Positions 45,201 through 56,880 of a DNA stretch of 64,000 nt are shown here, in pieces. Position 1 is the stretch's first letter. Every line of letters begins with the position of its first letter. Location: assembly GCA_012064415.1 (NCBI GenBank), contig SSNU01000298.1, forward strand, positions 1-64,000, given 5' to 3'. The notes under the pieces were generated by a model. That model made no database searches. It was not told the origin of the DNA and saw only the letters and a list, made by a program, of their open reading frames with translations. This DNA is from Gyrodactylus bullatarudis. Lineage: Eukaryota > Platyhelminthes > Monogenea > Gyrodactylidea > Gyrodactylidae. The position numbers were made by a program, and so were the translations under genes.

Positions 45201-48200
45201 AATAAAAATGAGTAAAAATAGATTTAATTGGGATATAACCAACCTTTTTCCAAAGCCTCTTCCAGACGTTTCGGTACTGAGATAGTCAAGTACCTTCTTC
45301 AGTGGATGAGACGCTTGTAACCTGAACTCTCTTCAATCTAAATTTTGGATCATGTCGAGTTTCTGTTGATTTCTCCAGGGGAATTGCTTTAAATCTCTGA
45401 AATTGATAAAAATTCTAATCTTCGTTTCAATAAAAGTTGAAAGCAGCAGGTTTATTTTTCAAGAAATTTGTATTTCACCTAATTTGATCGTGTCAATAAG
45501 ATTACTACAAACTTTTGTACAAAAATTTAGTAAATGCACATTTCCTTACAAATCATTCACTTTTCTTTCTTTTTTTTCTCCAGAGTGACTTGACAATTCT
45601 ACTCTCACAAGTGGAAAGAATTCAAGAGACAACTCAATTGGTTTCCCTTCAACTGCAAAAGAAAATCTCACGACGTACTTATCATCATTTGAATAATTCA
45701 TCATCCCAGAATAATAATAGTAATAAAATCAATAATTGTCCTAATTACGGTGAAGAATCTACTATTATTAACAGTCCCATTATCAGTAAACTAGTCAATG
45801 CAACAAACATTATTTTCAAAGTTTGTCATTTAAATTTTAACGAATTTTCTCTCTAGTTTTTAACTCTACGAAAATTTTAAACTACCTGACACACAATAGA
45901 CTGGGTCCTTATCTTCTAAAAAACGTTATATTCCCTTCCTAACTAACTAACGAAAAACGTAGATTCAGAATTTCTATGTCTTGTACGCCAACCATGGTCA
46001 TTGTAGCTTTTGGCCCTCTAACTACTTGTGTTCATATTTATAAGCAGGAATGAAGAGGACTGGCTATAGTAAAATTCTCAAATTATTTCATTACAGGTAA
46101 AAGCTCCGATTCATTAACCTATTTCTTTTTAAATGGAATAGTGCCTCGTTTTATACCCTTTTAGCCCCTCGATTTTCATTGGTCTAAATGATTAATCCTC
46201 TATTTTTGCCTTTAATTTACCCAAATAGTATGTTTTATCCTTGAAAATTGAAAAATAAGAAAGAATATTTGACTTAATGAACTAAGATAGTAGGGAAACT
46301 CAGCAACCCAATTTTTCAATATTATTTTAGGAAAATCTGTTAAATGATTTCTGTATAATGTTTACTGAATACTTATGATTAGTTATTTAATTCTTCTCAT
46401 CCAAATTGGGTAGAGATTTGATCAGCTAAGAATTTTTTTGCATCAATATTAATGGTTCTCAATTTTGTGTCCACTAGAAAATTAAATAAGGAAGCTACAT
46501 AGTCGAGATGCGGAAGAGTACATTGCTTGAATGAAAGTAATCTAAGATCTGGTCACTGTACTAATTTCTAAAGGAAGTAGGATTTGATTTTTAAGGGTCT
46601 AAGGGAGTATGGCATGAATTAATATTTAGTAATTATAGATATTTTCAGTTTTTTATTCATAAAGGGCATAATTTGAGTATTCCATTTAGCCTATTAATGA
46701 GTAAGATCATGACTATGATGATAAGAGGGAATTTGAGTTGTTATTTTCATATTCTAGAGGTGTCCACTTCTTGGGAAAATCTAATTTAGTAGATTAGAAA
46801 TAAAACTGATGAAAAATGCATAATTTAGTCGAATTAATCCTACATAGATATCTCTCTTGTTATTTGATTGAGAGTACATTTTTTAGGCTGTGAAATGCGA
46901 CGAAAAAACTGCAACAATGTATGATGACAACTATCAATTGGCCTGGGACGAGCTGATTGATACAGAACGACGATATCTCAAATCCCTCATTGACATTTAT
47001 GAAGTGAGTTCACCTCTAAAGTGTAGGAAAATTTGAATTTTTTACGTGGTTAAGAGAAAACTTTCCAATCTAGTGACTTATTTTCACATACTCTTTGGAT
47101 TCTCAGCTTCATATCAATCTAGTTCACTAAAAATTAATAAGATTATTATCATCAATCACGTTCCTTTACCGTCATTAGAGGCTTCTCATAGGTCAATTCA
47201 GTGTTGCTAAGAGTTCCATTGAGTCAAATAAGGGGCAGGTAAACAATACCCAATTTTTTTTTTACTTTTTGAATGTTTGTTTTTCTCATGTCAACTAGTG
47301 ATATTGACTCTGTAACCATGTTTTTTTTCGTAACAATCATCCTATTTCTAAGCCCGCTAAAAAAACATACAAAAAGTCAAATTCATCAAATTTGAAAAAA
47401 TCAACTTTGATCAACTTCAAGAGTGAATAAATTTTTTTCTCTTGGTCTAAAATTCTTAATTTTTTAATGCAACCATGCGAAAATTTATACTGTTTTCAGA
47501 TTAAAAAAATAATTTTGCAAGGTTTCTATTACAAAATAATTAACATGTCTCATATATGACCCGCTCTGTCTTAAAGGGTTAAGTTTTGGCGGAGAACATC
47601 TTTTCATCTGAACAAAACTCAATGTATCGGAGAATGGTCAAGATTATTGAGTAATACAACTTCTATAATCAAAATTAACTAGTTCTCTAGTTATTCTCTC
47701 TTAAGTGAATAAACAGATATTCTTTTTTATCCAGATGAAAACACGTTTTCATCATATAAATTCTCTCACATTTTTGTCTGTAAATCGTAAAATTGGTTCA
47801 AGAATAAAATCTTTTCCCCTAGAAGATATAAATATTACCAACTGATAACAATAACATTTTTGCACAACTTATACAACTGCATTTTCACAAATCGATATTT
47901 TCTCTGGTCAAAGTTTATCAAACGTTTAATTTTGCACCTATCGACCATTATCAATTCCTTTATCAAAATCGTTTATTTATAATTTCTAGGTTTATTGGAC
48001 CAGTTCGCCGCCTCTATTCCATTTTGAATCGAAAAAGTTACTTGCCAATTGGAATCTTCTCCTTGAATTCCACCAGGAGTGAGTCCATCTAATATTTAGC
48101 TAACAAGAATCTGGTTATTTTGACATTATATATTGTATTTTTTCATGATTTTACACATATCAGTTTTGTCTAATCAAATTTAAGTTAAAGTTAGACCTAT

Positions 48201-51200
48201 GATAATAAAGTATGGATTATAATCTATCATCATATTGTACTTTTCTTAAATCTGATTGGACAAAACTGATAGGGATGAGATTGTGAAAATACTGTATATA
48301 TATTAATAGTCTAAAGGTCCGAAGAAGGGAATAATTAAGGCAGATATCCACTATAACCTTATTAGGGTGAAAAGTATAATTCGATTATTTTTTCAGTATT
48401 TGTTATGAGAAACTCAAAGAGTCTCAAGGTATTCCAAAGGAAATTCAATCATGGGCAGAGTTAATCGTGAGTCAATTATTATTCAACTCAACATTTACAA
48501 AATCAATAAAATTCATTGGAAATAATCTTACTCATTCATAACTTGACAAATACAAAAGCGCTCGCTCACTTACTGTAATATGCAAATGAGGTGAAATAGA
48601 AAGTAATCGATATATTTTTCTGGAAATTATTTCATCTACTATATATAGAAACTTTTCAAAGAGACAAAATTATAATTTATTCTTGAGTGTATTTTCCTGT
48701 GATTTAAGGGGAAGATTTCAAATCCGTTTGATGAGATAAATAATAGGTGATATTATCTATTAATCTTGACTGATTTATTGGACAATTATTGTATATATTA
48801 ATCAATGGTTATTATTTTTCACCTACTAATATTTACTGCAACCAAAATGCCCTATTTTTTGTACTAATCATTTAGTCCACCAAGTTCTTTGATAAAGTGA
48901 ATTGTATTACTCAGAAAACTATGCATAACTAAACAATTGGCAAGACTAAAACTATAACAGATTTATGCTTTTCTTTAGAAAAAAATGAGAACTAAATCAA
49001 ATATTCTGTCTCATTTATAGTTTGAGATTTGTTTGTTAAATTCTTACAGCTGCAATTATTTATCATCTTTCATGTAATTATCTTTTTTGATAAAACTTTG
49101 ACTATATTTCAACATTTACTTCTCATTTCAGACAAACAGAATGATTGATTTGTATACTGTCTACTGTTCTGTGTATGAGAATCTGGTCATGTTTGCCAGT
49201 TCATTGGAACGTGACAAGTTGACATCTTCATGGATAACAGAGCGACAAGAGTTGCTAAACTCACGTGAATTTGGTCCTGACTCGAAAGCTCTCTTATTGC
49301 CATTAAAGTCTCGTTTAATTACACCGGTACAACGATTCCAAAAGTATCACCTTCTACTTGATCGCCTAGTCAAATATTGCATTCCAAAAGGTGAAGAAAC
49401 AGAAACCTCAAAGAGGGATCATGATAGTTTAAAGTCTGCTCATTCTACCTTGTTGAAAATGTGTGAAACTGTTAACGTTATCATGAGATTTCGCGGATGC
49501 AATGTTAGTTTTTATTTTCTTTTCATAATTTATTTATTACCTTCTTATCATCTTCTGGGTATGTGACCTCCATATTTTTCAAGAGGTTTTTTATTACATT
49601 TAGCTTTAAAAATTTATTACTCATACATGACTCAGTTGTTCTCGGTACTTTTGCATGACATGTATTTTAGTTTAAATTTGTACCTGGAACCCTTTTATAA
49701 TCGATATTTTCACTTTTATAATTAAAAATTTAATATGTTTTTGAATTTAATTTCTGGAAGATTTTGAAGCAACACACAAAAAAGGATATTTCATTCAACT
49801 AATATTTCATTTTTTACAAATTCAGACAGTTCGTTCATTCAAGTCCCAAATCATGAAAAAAAAATTTTGCCATAATAGGAACTATTGATGGAACTGCTCA
49901 TTGATTTCATGCATAAAAAATATACCTTGTTTTGGATTAACTATTTAGCTTCTACGGAAATTAATCTTATTATCTCTGAACATTGATAAGTTTAATAATT
50001 TTGATCAAAAAGAATCATGAATTAAGGAATTCTACTTCCTTCGGTAAAAGTTCAAATATCTATGGCATTCTTATGCCTGGCTAGCAAAAATATAGCATGA
50101 TAGCAAACTAAGATAGTTTGTGATATACTATCAAGAAAAATAATCATGAAAAAATGTTTCAAAATCATTGAAAAAAGTCAGTTTGAACATAGAGGTCATA
50201 AATGACCTCTGGTATCGAAAGGGTTAATAGGAAAATTTATAAATTCCAGCTATTTTCAAACATGTAAAGAAATTCTCCTGTTCCAATTCTAACTTTTGCT
50301 AAAAAATAGCTGAGTGATACTATCGAGCATAGCTTCTAAACCAGGAGAAGTAGCTAAGAAGTTTTAGAGAATTTTTTACAGATTATTTCTACCTTTTCAG
50401 AATAATTGTGTGAGGTATAGTAAACTTTTGAGAGCAAAACTAAGACCATAAATTCGATAAAACACAAATACGAATATTTCTCAAAATATATATACATTTT
50501 AAAATTTTCAGATTCTCATTGAGTTTAAACGATAAAAGTGTAATTTTGCTAGACTGTGTTAATAGTGATAGGGGGGATTTTATTCTATTTTATTAATATC
50601 TTTGGTTGGTCCAAGGACTCTTAGATTAGTTATTCTTATCTACATGGGGCTAAAGAGAGAGTAGTTTTAAATAAATTAGTTTTTAAAAATATGACTGAGG
50701 GAGCGAGTGTATCAAGAGTTGTATTTTCAAACATTTAAATTCTTCCCAAACTTTAATTTTATCTCGTAAAGACAACCATTGACTAACTTTTAAAAAAATT
50801 ACCTTAGTAAATATTATGAAATCAATAAAACTTTGTTTATGAAACTAGAGATTACCTGAAATTAAATTTTAACAAACTAAATTACTCAGAACTTCAGTAC
50901 CAACTGAAGAGATAAATACTGTGGAATGAAATCCCCCTTGTACATGTAATACAGTTTATGACATGAATAAACCATTCACGCATATATCTGGAATAGATAA
51001 TACACTTGATATATGATTTCAGGGAAAAACCAGTGAAAATCGGAAAAATTTAATCCATTTCCCATTTTCACTGAGTTTTCACTGGTTTCCCACTTTCACT
51101 AGTGATTTCTGTCCACTCACTGATTTCCCATTTTCACTGTCGATATATATTTCAATAAAAATATCAAAAACAAGGCATTAGTTCCTCGAAAATCTTATTG

Positions 51201-53917
51201 ATCATTCTTGATGAAAGATTGGTGAACTGATTTCTCCTCAAAAACTATAGTCTTGATAGATTGATTTCAAAGTGAGAGATCAAAAGTTGATTTCATACAA
51301 GAAAATTGATTAACATCATAAAAATCTTCTATAGCCTCGTCGTTATTTAGGGGATCTTTAAGCTGTAAAACTGATCGAAAAAATTGAAATTAGTCGCTAA
51401 CTCGAAATATGATCGATGCCATAATTTTCTCCGAAATAGAAAATTCTGAAAATTTCTTCAAATGTTAAAAATGGGTCTTATGATTTGGATATTCAAAGTT
51501 CTTCATGGACCCTATCAGTTCATATCAACAACTAAATGCATTGTTCTATATAATGGATAACTCTCTGCATCGAATTCTCGATAATAATAGACTAGAACAT
51601 TTAGTCACCAAAATCTAATCAGGTGTATATAAAAACAAATAATGATAATAACTCTGGGTAAAAAATTTTTATTTGCTGAATGCTCTAATTAAAGCTGATT
51701 GATATTAAGTAGGGAATCTATGATTTTTACGAAAACCTCGATTTTTTGGAATCCTACTCATGCTGCCCACTTTTACGATTTGAAAAATAATTCTAAAAAC
51801 AATTTTTAAATGAAAAATATGTTCATTTTTTAAAATTTCGGTTTTGCGCCAAAATCCGATTTTTATTGATTTGAAAAAAAAGATTGTGGCCAAAAAGATA
51901 TTTTTTAGGATCACAAGAGAAAGAAATCAAATATGCTTAATATATTCTAATGCATAACTTGATTTCCGTTTTGGAGCTGAATTTAGTTTTCTTGATCATT
52001 TTCACTACTTGAAAATCAATGTGATTTCGATAAATCGAAATCCCTCGAAAATGGTGGATCTTTCGAAAATTGTATGGCGATTTACGGCTTTCTTGTCTAA
52101 TTCTGATCCTAAAAAATTTATAATTCAACGCAATTCCACTTTCAAATGAATAAAAATTTTGAGTTCAAAGTTCGAAAAAATGGGATTTTGAAAAATGACC
52201 TTATTTTTCATTTAAAAATTGTTTTCAAAATTTTTTATTTTAAATCGTAAAAGTGGGCAGCATGAATAGGATTCAAAAAAATCTCTTACAAACTTATCGA
52301 TTCCCATCTTCATATCAACCAACTTTACATTAATTTCATAGACCTTGTGAATTGAATTCTATAGATTTAAAATTATTATTATGTATTATCTGATTAAACT
52401 AAACTATAGAAAAAATAAACTCGAGCATTTCCCATTTACAGATGCCACCGTCAAATTATGGATCCAAATTGCTTCAGGAAAACTTCACAATTCTCAAAGA
52501 TGATTCTCGGCTTACTGGCTCATCTCAGAGAACCGTTTTCCTCTTTGAGAATTGTGTTGTCCTTACAAAATATCGTGCCCCTGGCTACGTTTCAAACAGG
52601 CTCGGCCTATTCTCTTCCTCCTACCTATCAGCTTGTGAGAGTTATGTTTCTAATGAGAATAACCAAGTTATTGTCGATAATGATCAACTTATTCCATCTT
52701 CGGCGGTATTCTCTGAACAATCAGATAATGAGAAACAGGTAATTTGAATTTTTAACCCAGAAATGATAAAACTTTCATTTCACCTTCTTTCTCAAGACGA
52801 CAAATGAACGTAGAACAAATACGAATGGTCCCTCCATGACAAATTGCCCCACAGACTCAAATGGTTCTAGGAATAATTCAATAATTTCCTCCTTCTCAAT
52901 TCCATCCACAGTTGTTCCTACAATTGGAATTGTAAATTCAGCCACTTCAAGCAATATTGCTTCAAGTAGTCAGAACTCCATACCTGTACAAAATCTAACT
53001 TCGTCAATTTTTGAGAGGTCTGCTGTCTATGAAATAAAAGCTGAATTGACCGTATGTTTTCTTCTCTCATGAATAAACTTATTTTATAGCAGATTAGGCT
53101 GTTATTTATCAGGTTGACTCAAATTATACAGTTTCTATATAGTCCTAATCATATTTATTTCAAAAAAGCTGTGAATCAAAGCCTTTGATATAATTTAAAT
53201 ATTATATAATTAATATAATATACTTACTCGAAAGTAGATACTAAATATTCAAAAATAATGATATTTTGATACATATATACAATGATCCAGCTGGTAATAG
53301 AGGTTTTATTTCCGTTCCCTAGCTATCTGAAGTTGGCCTTACAAGTGCTTACCGTGATGACAAGAGAAAATTTGCGCTCTGGCGTGATGGACGCTCCGAA
53401 ACGTTCATTTTTCAACATCAAAATCCCAAGACTAGGGAAATATGGACAGATAGAATTAATGACCTTCTCATGTCTCAATTAGTGAAACTTCGCGACAATG
53501 CCAATACCTTTAGAGGTTCCAATAAGAATTCTAGTCAATATCTTGGAGGTGAGGTTTTTTTCTAGTTTTTTAACTATCTTTGCTGTCAAAATACAGCTAT
53601 TCTTGATGAATTTGTGAATTTAATGTTTTTTACAAAAATCTCAAAATTTTCTGACATTCCTATTTGAATCGGTTTCTAAGAAAAATCTTCAGGAAATTCT
53701 GAGACCTTGATGAAAAAATGAGATTTCATCGTAAATACTCATCGAGAATAGCTGTAAATGATGTTTAATTTTTTCTATACAAATTTTTAGGCGATGAACT
53801 AATTGGATTCGATGATTATGCTTACAATCAATCCAAAGTGATCCCCCCAAACAAGGGTTCTATAGATAAATTTTGTGGAAACTCCTTCAAGATTCCAAAT
53901 AATCCTTTGGAAAATGT
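41029..53917 (+). CDS. Dbl/Dbs-type Rho guanine-nucleotide exchange factor (CRAL-TRIO, spectrin-like, DH, PH)
   Basis: Loads GTP on Rho-family GTPases at membranes. Fourteen exons: 41029-41204, 41230-41317, 41357-42239, 42833-43185, 43292-43561, 45584-45820, 46887-47003, 47990-48078, 48397-48466, 49132-49503, 52442-52738, 52797-53051, 53323-53548, 53791-53917 (last donor 53915 or 53917). Phases agree for about 1,186 codons. The domain order is that of MCF2/MCF2L (Dbl/Dbs): CRAL-TRIO about residues 20-160, coiled spectrin-like region to about 380, a disordered/coiled linker, DH about 670-885, PH about 886-1144. The C-terminus is unsettled: exon 13 can join a last exon at 54555-54613 (ends ...LDAAVPIPLDQN), exon 14 can read into a stop near 54228 or 54584, or it can join 54997. 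No SH3 domain seen. Confidence 0.88.
42240..42832. other. GEF intron 3
   Basis: Non-coding. The frame continues open to 42364 past the donor, and an unrelated open stretch (42700-42832) precedes the exon 4 acceptor; both are taken as intronic because only the phase-1 donor at 42240 matches the acceptor. Confidence 0.55.
42833..45820 (+). CDS. GEF exons 4-6: linker and coiled region
   Basis: Exon 4 (42833-43185) starts with an acidic Ser/Asn-rich run (SSDSNNNPNSNSSNNDSE), then a four-cysteine-like patch (CESHLQKCQICRDG) and helix. Exon 5 (43292-43561) has NDECEKIVNEIERFTQLKST. Exon 6 (45584-45820) has LTILLSQVERIQETTQLVSL and an Asn-rich run. Sequence is poorly conserved; assignment rests on phases 1/0/0/0 and position between the CRAL-TRIO and DH exons. 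Some boundaries may differ. Confidence 0.7.
44482..44760 (+). mobile_element. MITE shared with a FLII intron
   Basis: Closely similar to about 60065-60420: shared 'tacttgaagaagggt', 'cctatttgctga', 'caatagc/cagtagctgtaga', 'tatctctc' and 'taatttggg'. Non-coding; probably two copies of one short DNA element. Confidence 0.65.
45230..45345 (-). ncRNA. Hammerhead-like ribozyme repeat
   Basis: On the minus strand: GCGTCTCATCCA (stem I), CTGAAGA (fits core CUGANGA), then an extra A, stem II GGTACT ... AGTACC (6 bp, 10-nt loop), GAAA, CGTC with almost no stem III, then stem I partner TGGAAGAGGC. Stem I pairs over 10 positions with one mismatch and one G-U. The extra A and near absence of stem III are unlike a standard hammerhead, so it may act only as a dimer or be inactive. 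Confidence 0.6.
45821..46886. other. GEF intron 6
   Basis: Non-coding; no repeat or gene that I can support. Confidence 0.5.
46887..49503 (+). CDS. GEF exons 7-10: DH (RhoGEF) domain
   Basis: Exon 7: QLAWDELIDTERRYLKSLID (helix 1; family ELLDTERAYVEEL). Exon 8: SPPLFHFESKKLLANWNLLL. Exon 9: CYEKLKESQGIPKEIQSWAE. Exon 10: YTVYCSVYENLVMFASSLER, then LPLKSRLITPVQRFQKYHLL, the DH signature (family LDSYLLKPVQRITKYQLLL), and HSTLLKMCETVNVIM. Exons 46887-47003, 47990-48078, 48397-48466 and 49132-49503 join in phases 0, 2, 0, 0. Intron 8 contains CTGATTGG at 48252-48259. Confidence 0.92.
47004..47989. other. GEF intron 7
   Basis: Non-coding. FB-type words occur at about 47085 and 47280, and AAAGGGTTAAG at about 47570, like the TTAA ends elsewhere. 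TTTTGGCGGAGA recurs at about 47584 (also before the GEF start). Confidence 0.45.
48467..49131. other. GEF intron 9
   Basis: Non-coding, AT-rich; nothing recognised. Confidence 0.5.
50191..50224. repeat. Palindrome plus AGGGTTAA end
   Basis: AGAGGTCAT-AA-ATGACCTCT (9-bp arms) is followed by GGTATCGAAAGGGTTAA. Compare GAGGTCGTATACG ... GGTACTCAGAGGGTTA at 16830-16866 and the palindrome at 35592. Confidence 0.55.
51700..52322. repeat. Fold-back element FB5
   Basis: Inverted halves: 'ggaatcctactcatgctgcc' (51749) against 'ggcagcatgaataggattc' (52257), diverged elsewhere. It ends with 'cccatcttcatatcaaccaa'. Family resemblance to 16286-16692. Confidence 0.7.
52442..53917 (+). CDS. GEF exons 11-14: PH domain and tail
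   Basis: Exon 11 (52442-52738) begins the PH domain: SKLLQENFTILKD, QRTVFLFENCVVLTK. Exons 11-12 then carry a long Ser/Asn-rich insertion. The domain resumes at VYEIKAELT (end of exon 12, 52797-53051) and exon 13 (53323-53548): KRKFALWRDGRSETFIF, NPKTREIWTDRINDLL, matching Dbs AKKFEIWYNAREEVYIV and APTPEIKAAWVNEIRKVL. Exon 14 (53791-53917) is a short tail without a motif. The insertion of about 130 residues inside the PH fold is unusual. Confidence 0.88.
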
Positions 53918-54996
53918 GTGAGTATTGCTCTTGTATATTTCATCATCTTTAATTGATAAAACTACTATTAAAATCTATCTTCTTATTCCATATTCTGACA
54001 CACGAAGTAATCTGGATTTTTGAACCATTTCAAATCATCTTCCAAACTACGAACTCTAACTACTGAAGAAATGTAAAGTTTCATCACCAATAACAGACAA
54101 TACTGAAGCTGAAATAGGTTTTTAAGCATCTTTTTTGTAATCTAACTTTTCTTTTTTCATTGACTCGTTTAATTCAAGACTTGAAAAATGATTTCAATTA
54201 TGACTTTATCCATTTGCAGATGCTAACGTAAGGTTTAATTCTCATCTAGTCTAACACTTTTAATTAAAATTTTCATTCACTGCTTTTTATTATGGGCTAT
54301 CAAAATCTTTTTGATGCATGATAGTTCATCTACTTCCGATTCTCTCAATTATCGATAGACGCTAATTCAAATTCAACATGATAAATGTTATCTATTTCTA
54401 CCTCTTCAATTATTTAGAGGGCTTTGAATCTTGTTGAATTCTCCACTCTCGGCATGAATAGAAATCCTTCCTTTTTTACATTCAATTTTGATGATAATTA
54501 TCATTTGAAATAAAACATGATTATACGCTTGAAAAATTTTTCTTTTATGTTTAGAAAATTCATCAGGAATAAAACTTGATGCAGCCGTTCCAATTCCACT
54601 GGACCAAAATTAACAGACGAATGCCACAAACAAAACTGATAACTTTGCAAATGCTATTCATATTAGTCTTTCAATGTGTCCATTTTTTTAGTTTCTCCTC
54701 TCTTACAGTCTCTCTATGTGTGGGAGCATTTCAAAACCCATTTTCGAGATTTCTTTTGCCTTTTTTTGTTTTTATTTCATACGTACAGATTTAGTTTATT
54801 CCCTCGACAAAAAAAAGAACATATCAATTCCTATGCGTAGTCCTATTATGCATTGCAATCATTTTTAATTTGTAAATGAAAAACCCTTGAAAATGTTAAT
54901 ACACAAATATTTTGGAGTAAAAATATTTCTTCTCGATTCTCTTATTATTATACTCTATTGGATATATTGTTATTATGATCAATTATTTTATTTTAG
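53918..54996. other. Region 3' of the GEF exons
   Basis: Contains a candidate alternative last exon (54555-54613, phase 1, reading NSSGIKLDAAVPIPLDQN then TAA), two AATAAA signals (about 54506 and 54571) that could end the GEF mRNA, and no other clear gene. Confidence 0.5.
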
Positions 54997-55465
54997 AATA
55001 TTGAGGGCATTGCTGAAGCCAAAGAGTTAGCAATAATTGAAGAAACCGAAATAAACGACCATCATACAATTCTCCCAGAAGACTACAAGAGTCAAATAAT
55101 TGGTGATTCCCTGAGGGACATAATTGTTGAGAATTTGAGTCAACTAAAAGAGGCATTCTCTCGTGTCGATCAATCTCAAAAGAATCTACAAACTTCCCTG
55201 GAGAATACTGAGAAAAGTAATGCTCTTAATTTTAACTGGTAGATTTGAAAAAAATCCAGATTCTCAAAAGTGATTTCATCTGCATTGATAGTTATCAACG
55301 ACGGGTTGAAATAGTCAAACAGGAATCTTCCCTTACCCTTGACCGCCTGGAAAACATCAAGGTAATTTCTCTTTGTTCGTCTTGAAAAATTAATTTTTTC
55401 AGAATAGAATCAGACTTCTCATCGATAGAAAACAGGCTGCTGTGAAAAATGACTGTTGTCAATGA
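54997..55465 (+). CDS. Coiled-coil protein exons (GEF tail or separate small gene)
   Basis: I do not recognise the family. Three exons, 54997-55238, 55292-55361 and 55403-55465, join in phases 2 and 0 into 125 open codons ending in TGA: EGIAEAKELAIIEETEI, LRDIIVENLSQLKEAFSRVD, YQRRVEIVKQESSLTLDRLE, RIRLLIDRKQAAVKND. The sequence is mostly charged helix. No start codon is evident at the first acceptor. It could follow GEF exon 14 in phase 0 if the donor at 53916 (GTGTGA) is used, or belong to another gene whose first exon I missed. Its last 17 nt overlap the FLII coding start in another frame. One problem: donor 55239 (GTAGAT) is weak. Confidence 0.55.
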
Positions 55466-56880
55466 AAGTACTCCTGCTCATGATGCTCAACCTGTTAATA
55501 GGACAGTTGCCAAATTTCTCCGAGGTCTTGATCTTACCGGTATTGACCTGAATACGTGTAAAACAATTTCAAAAGATGATAGTGTCATCTCTTCTATGCA
55601 ACGGCTCCAATGGATACGCATGAAACGTGTCAATCTATCCGATAACCTCCCGTTCAACCTGGACCAACTAAAAAAATTGGAAAATTTAAACCTCTCCAAT
55701 AATAAAATTGAGAAGATATCCAATTATGCAACAAAGGATGTTGATTGGGCTAAAGCCTGTCCAAATTTGAGGGTACTAAATTTAAGAAAAAACAAACTCA
55801 CTAATGATCCCGGTGCTTTGCCCTATGGTATATTCCAGAGTCCCTCACTTCAGGTAAGAATTTAGTTTTCTTTCATTTCATTTGAATCTTGCTCCAAGTA
55901 GAACTCTTTTTCCTTATAGGTTGTAGATTTAAGTATGAATAACTTGTCACGTGTCCCAGAGGGTTTGGAGTTGGTTCAATCTCTACTGGTTCTTAATTTG
56001 TCAGATAATAACCTCAGTATAATAAGTCCAGATTTATTTGTCCGCTGCACAGAGCTCATGTTCCTGGATCTTTCAGGGAATAACCTTGAAAGTTTGCCTG
56101 CTCAATTGCGCAGATGCTGTGATCTACGACAACTAATACTCTCAAGGAATCCTCTTAAACATGCCCAATTAAGGTCTATAGCTGCTTTAAAAAATCTCGA
56201 AGTGTTACGCCTCTCAGCCACTGAGCGAAGAATGGATAATTTCCCCGCTGAAATTGAACGCCTTGAAAAAATTCTCGAATTAGATGTCTCGTTCAATCAA
56301 TTGGTTAAAATTCCTCCTTCTATTCTCAGTGTTGGTTTAAAACTGAAAAAATATTTATATTTCCCCTTACCATTTTTTCCTTTGTTTAGCTTAAATCATT
56401 GAGAAAATTGGATTTATCAAATAATAACTTGTCAGATCTTTCTAACCTCACAGACAATTGGCCAAATTTAGAATATCTCAGCCTTGCCTACAACAATTTG
56501 AGTAATCTACCCTCCGGTCTCACCCGACTCACCAACCTACGAAAGCTGTACGTGAACAATAACTCGCTAACCTTCATTGGAATACCTTCAGGTATCGGCA
56601 AGCTTGTCGATTTAGAAATATTCAATGCTTCGAATAATAAGCTAGAGAATATACCAGAGGGTCTTTGTCGATGTGGTCACTTGAAACGATTATATTTAAA
56701 TTCAAACGAATTAGTTACACTTCCAGATGCAATTCATTATCTTATTGAGACGTTGGAAATTTTTGAGATTGAATCAAACCCTAAACTTGTCTTTCCCCCA
56801 AAGCCACCGGAATTGAAAAAAGGTGCTGGAATCGCATATTACAATATTGACTTCTCGTTAGAATCCCACTTACAGGCTAT
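55449..56880 (+). CDS. FLII: FLII leucine-rich repeat part
   Basis: Exons 1, 2 and the first part of 3. Some 15-16 repeats of the LxxLxLxxNxLxxLP type, for example LENLNLSNNKIEKIS, LLVLNLSDNNLSIISPDLF, LEYLSLAYNNLSNLP, LRKLYVNNNSLTFIGIPSGI. The last, LKRLYLNSNELVTLPDAIHY, and PKLVFPPKPPEL are near-identical to the family's LRR end. Introns 1 and 2 are only 66 and 59 nt. Confidence 0.95.

Larger units (their letters stand above)
43562..45583. other. GEF intron 5
   Basis: Two-kb intron holding CTGATTGG (43922-43929), an FB-type end (about 44095), a MITE (44482-44760) and a hammerhead-like repeat (45230-45345). No gene. Confidence 0.6.
49504..52441. other. GEF intron 10
   Basis: A 2.9-kb intron. 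It holds a palindrome plus AGGGTTAA (50191-50224), a cluster of CATTTTCACT words (about 51015-51140), and fold-back element FB5 (51700-52322). No gene. Confidence 0.6.
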
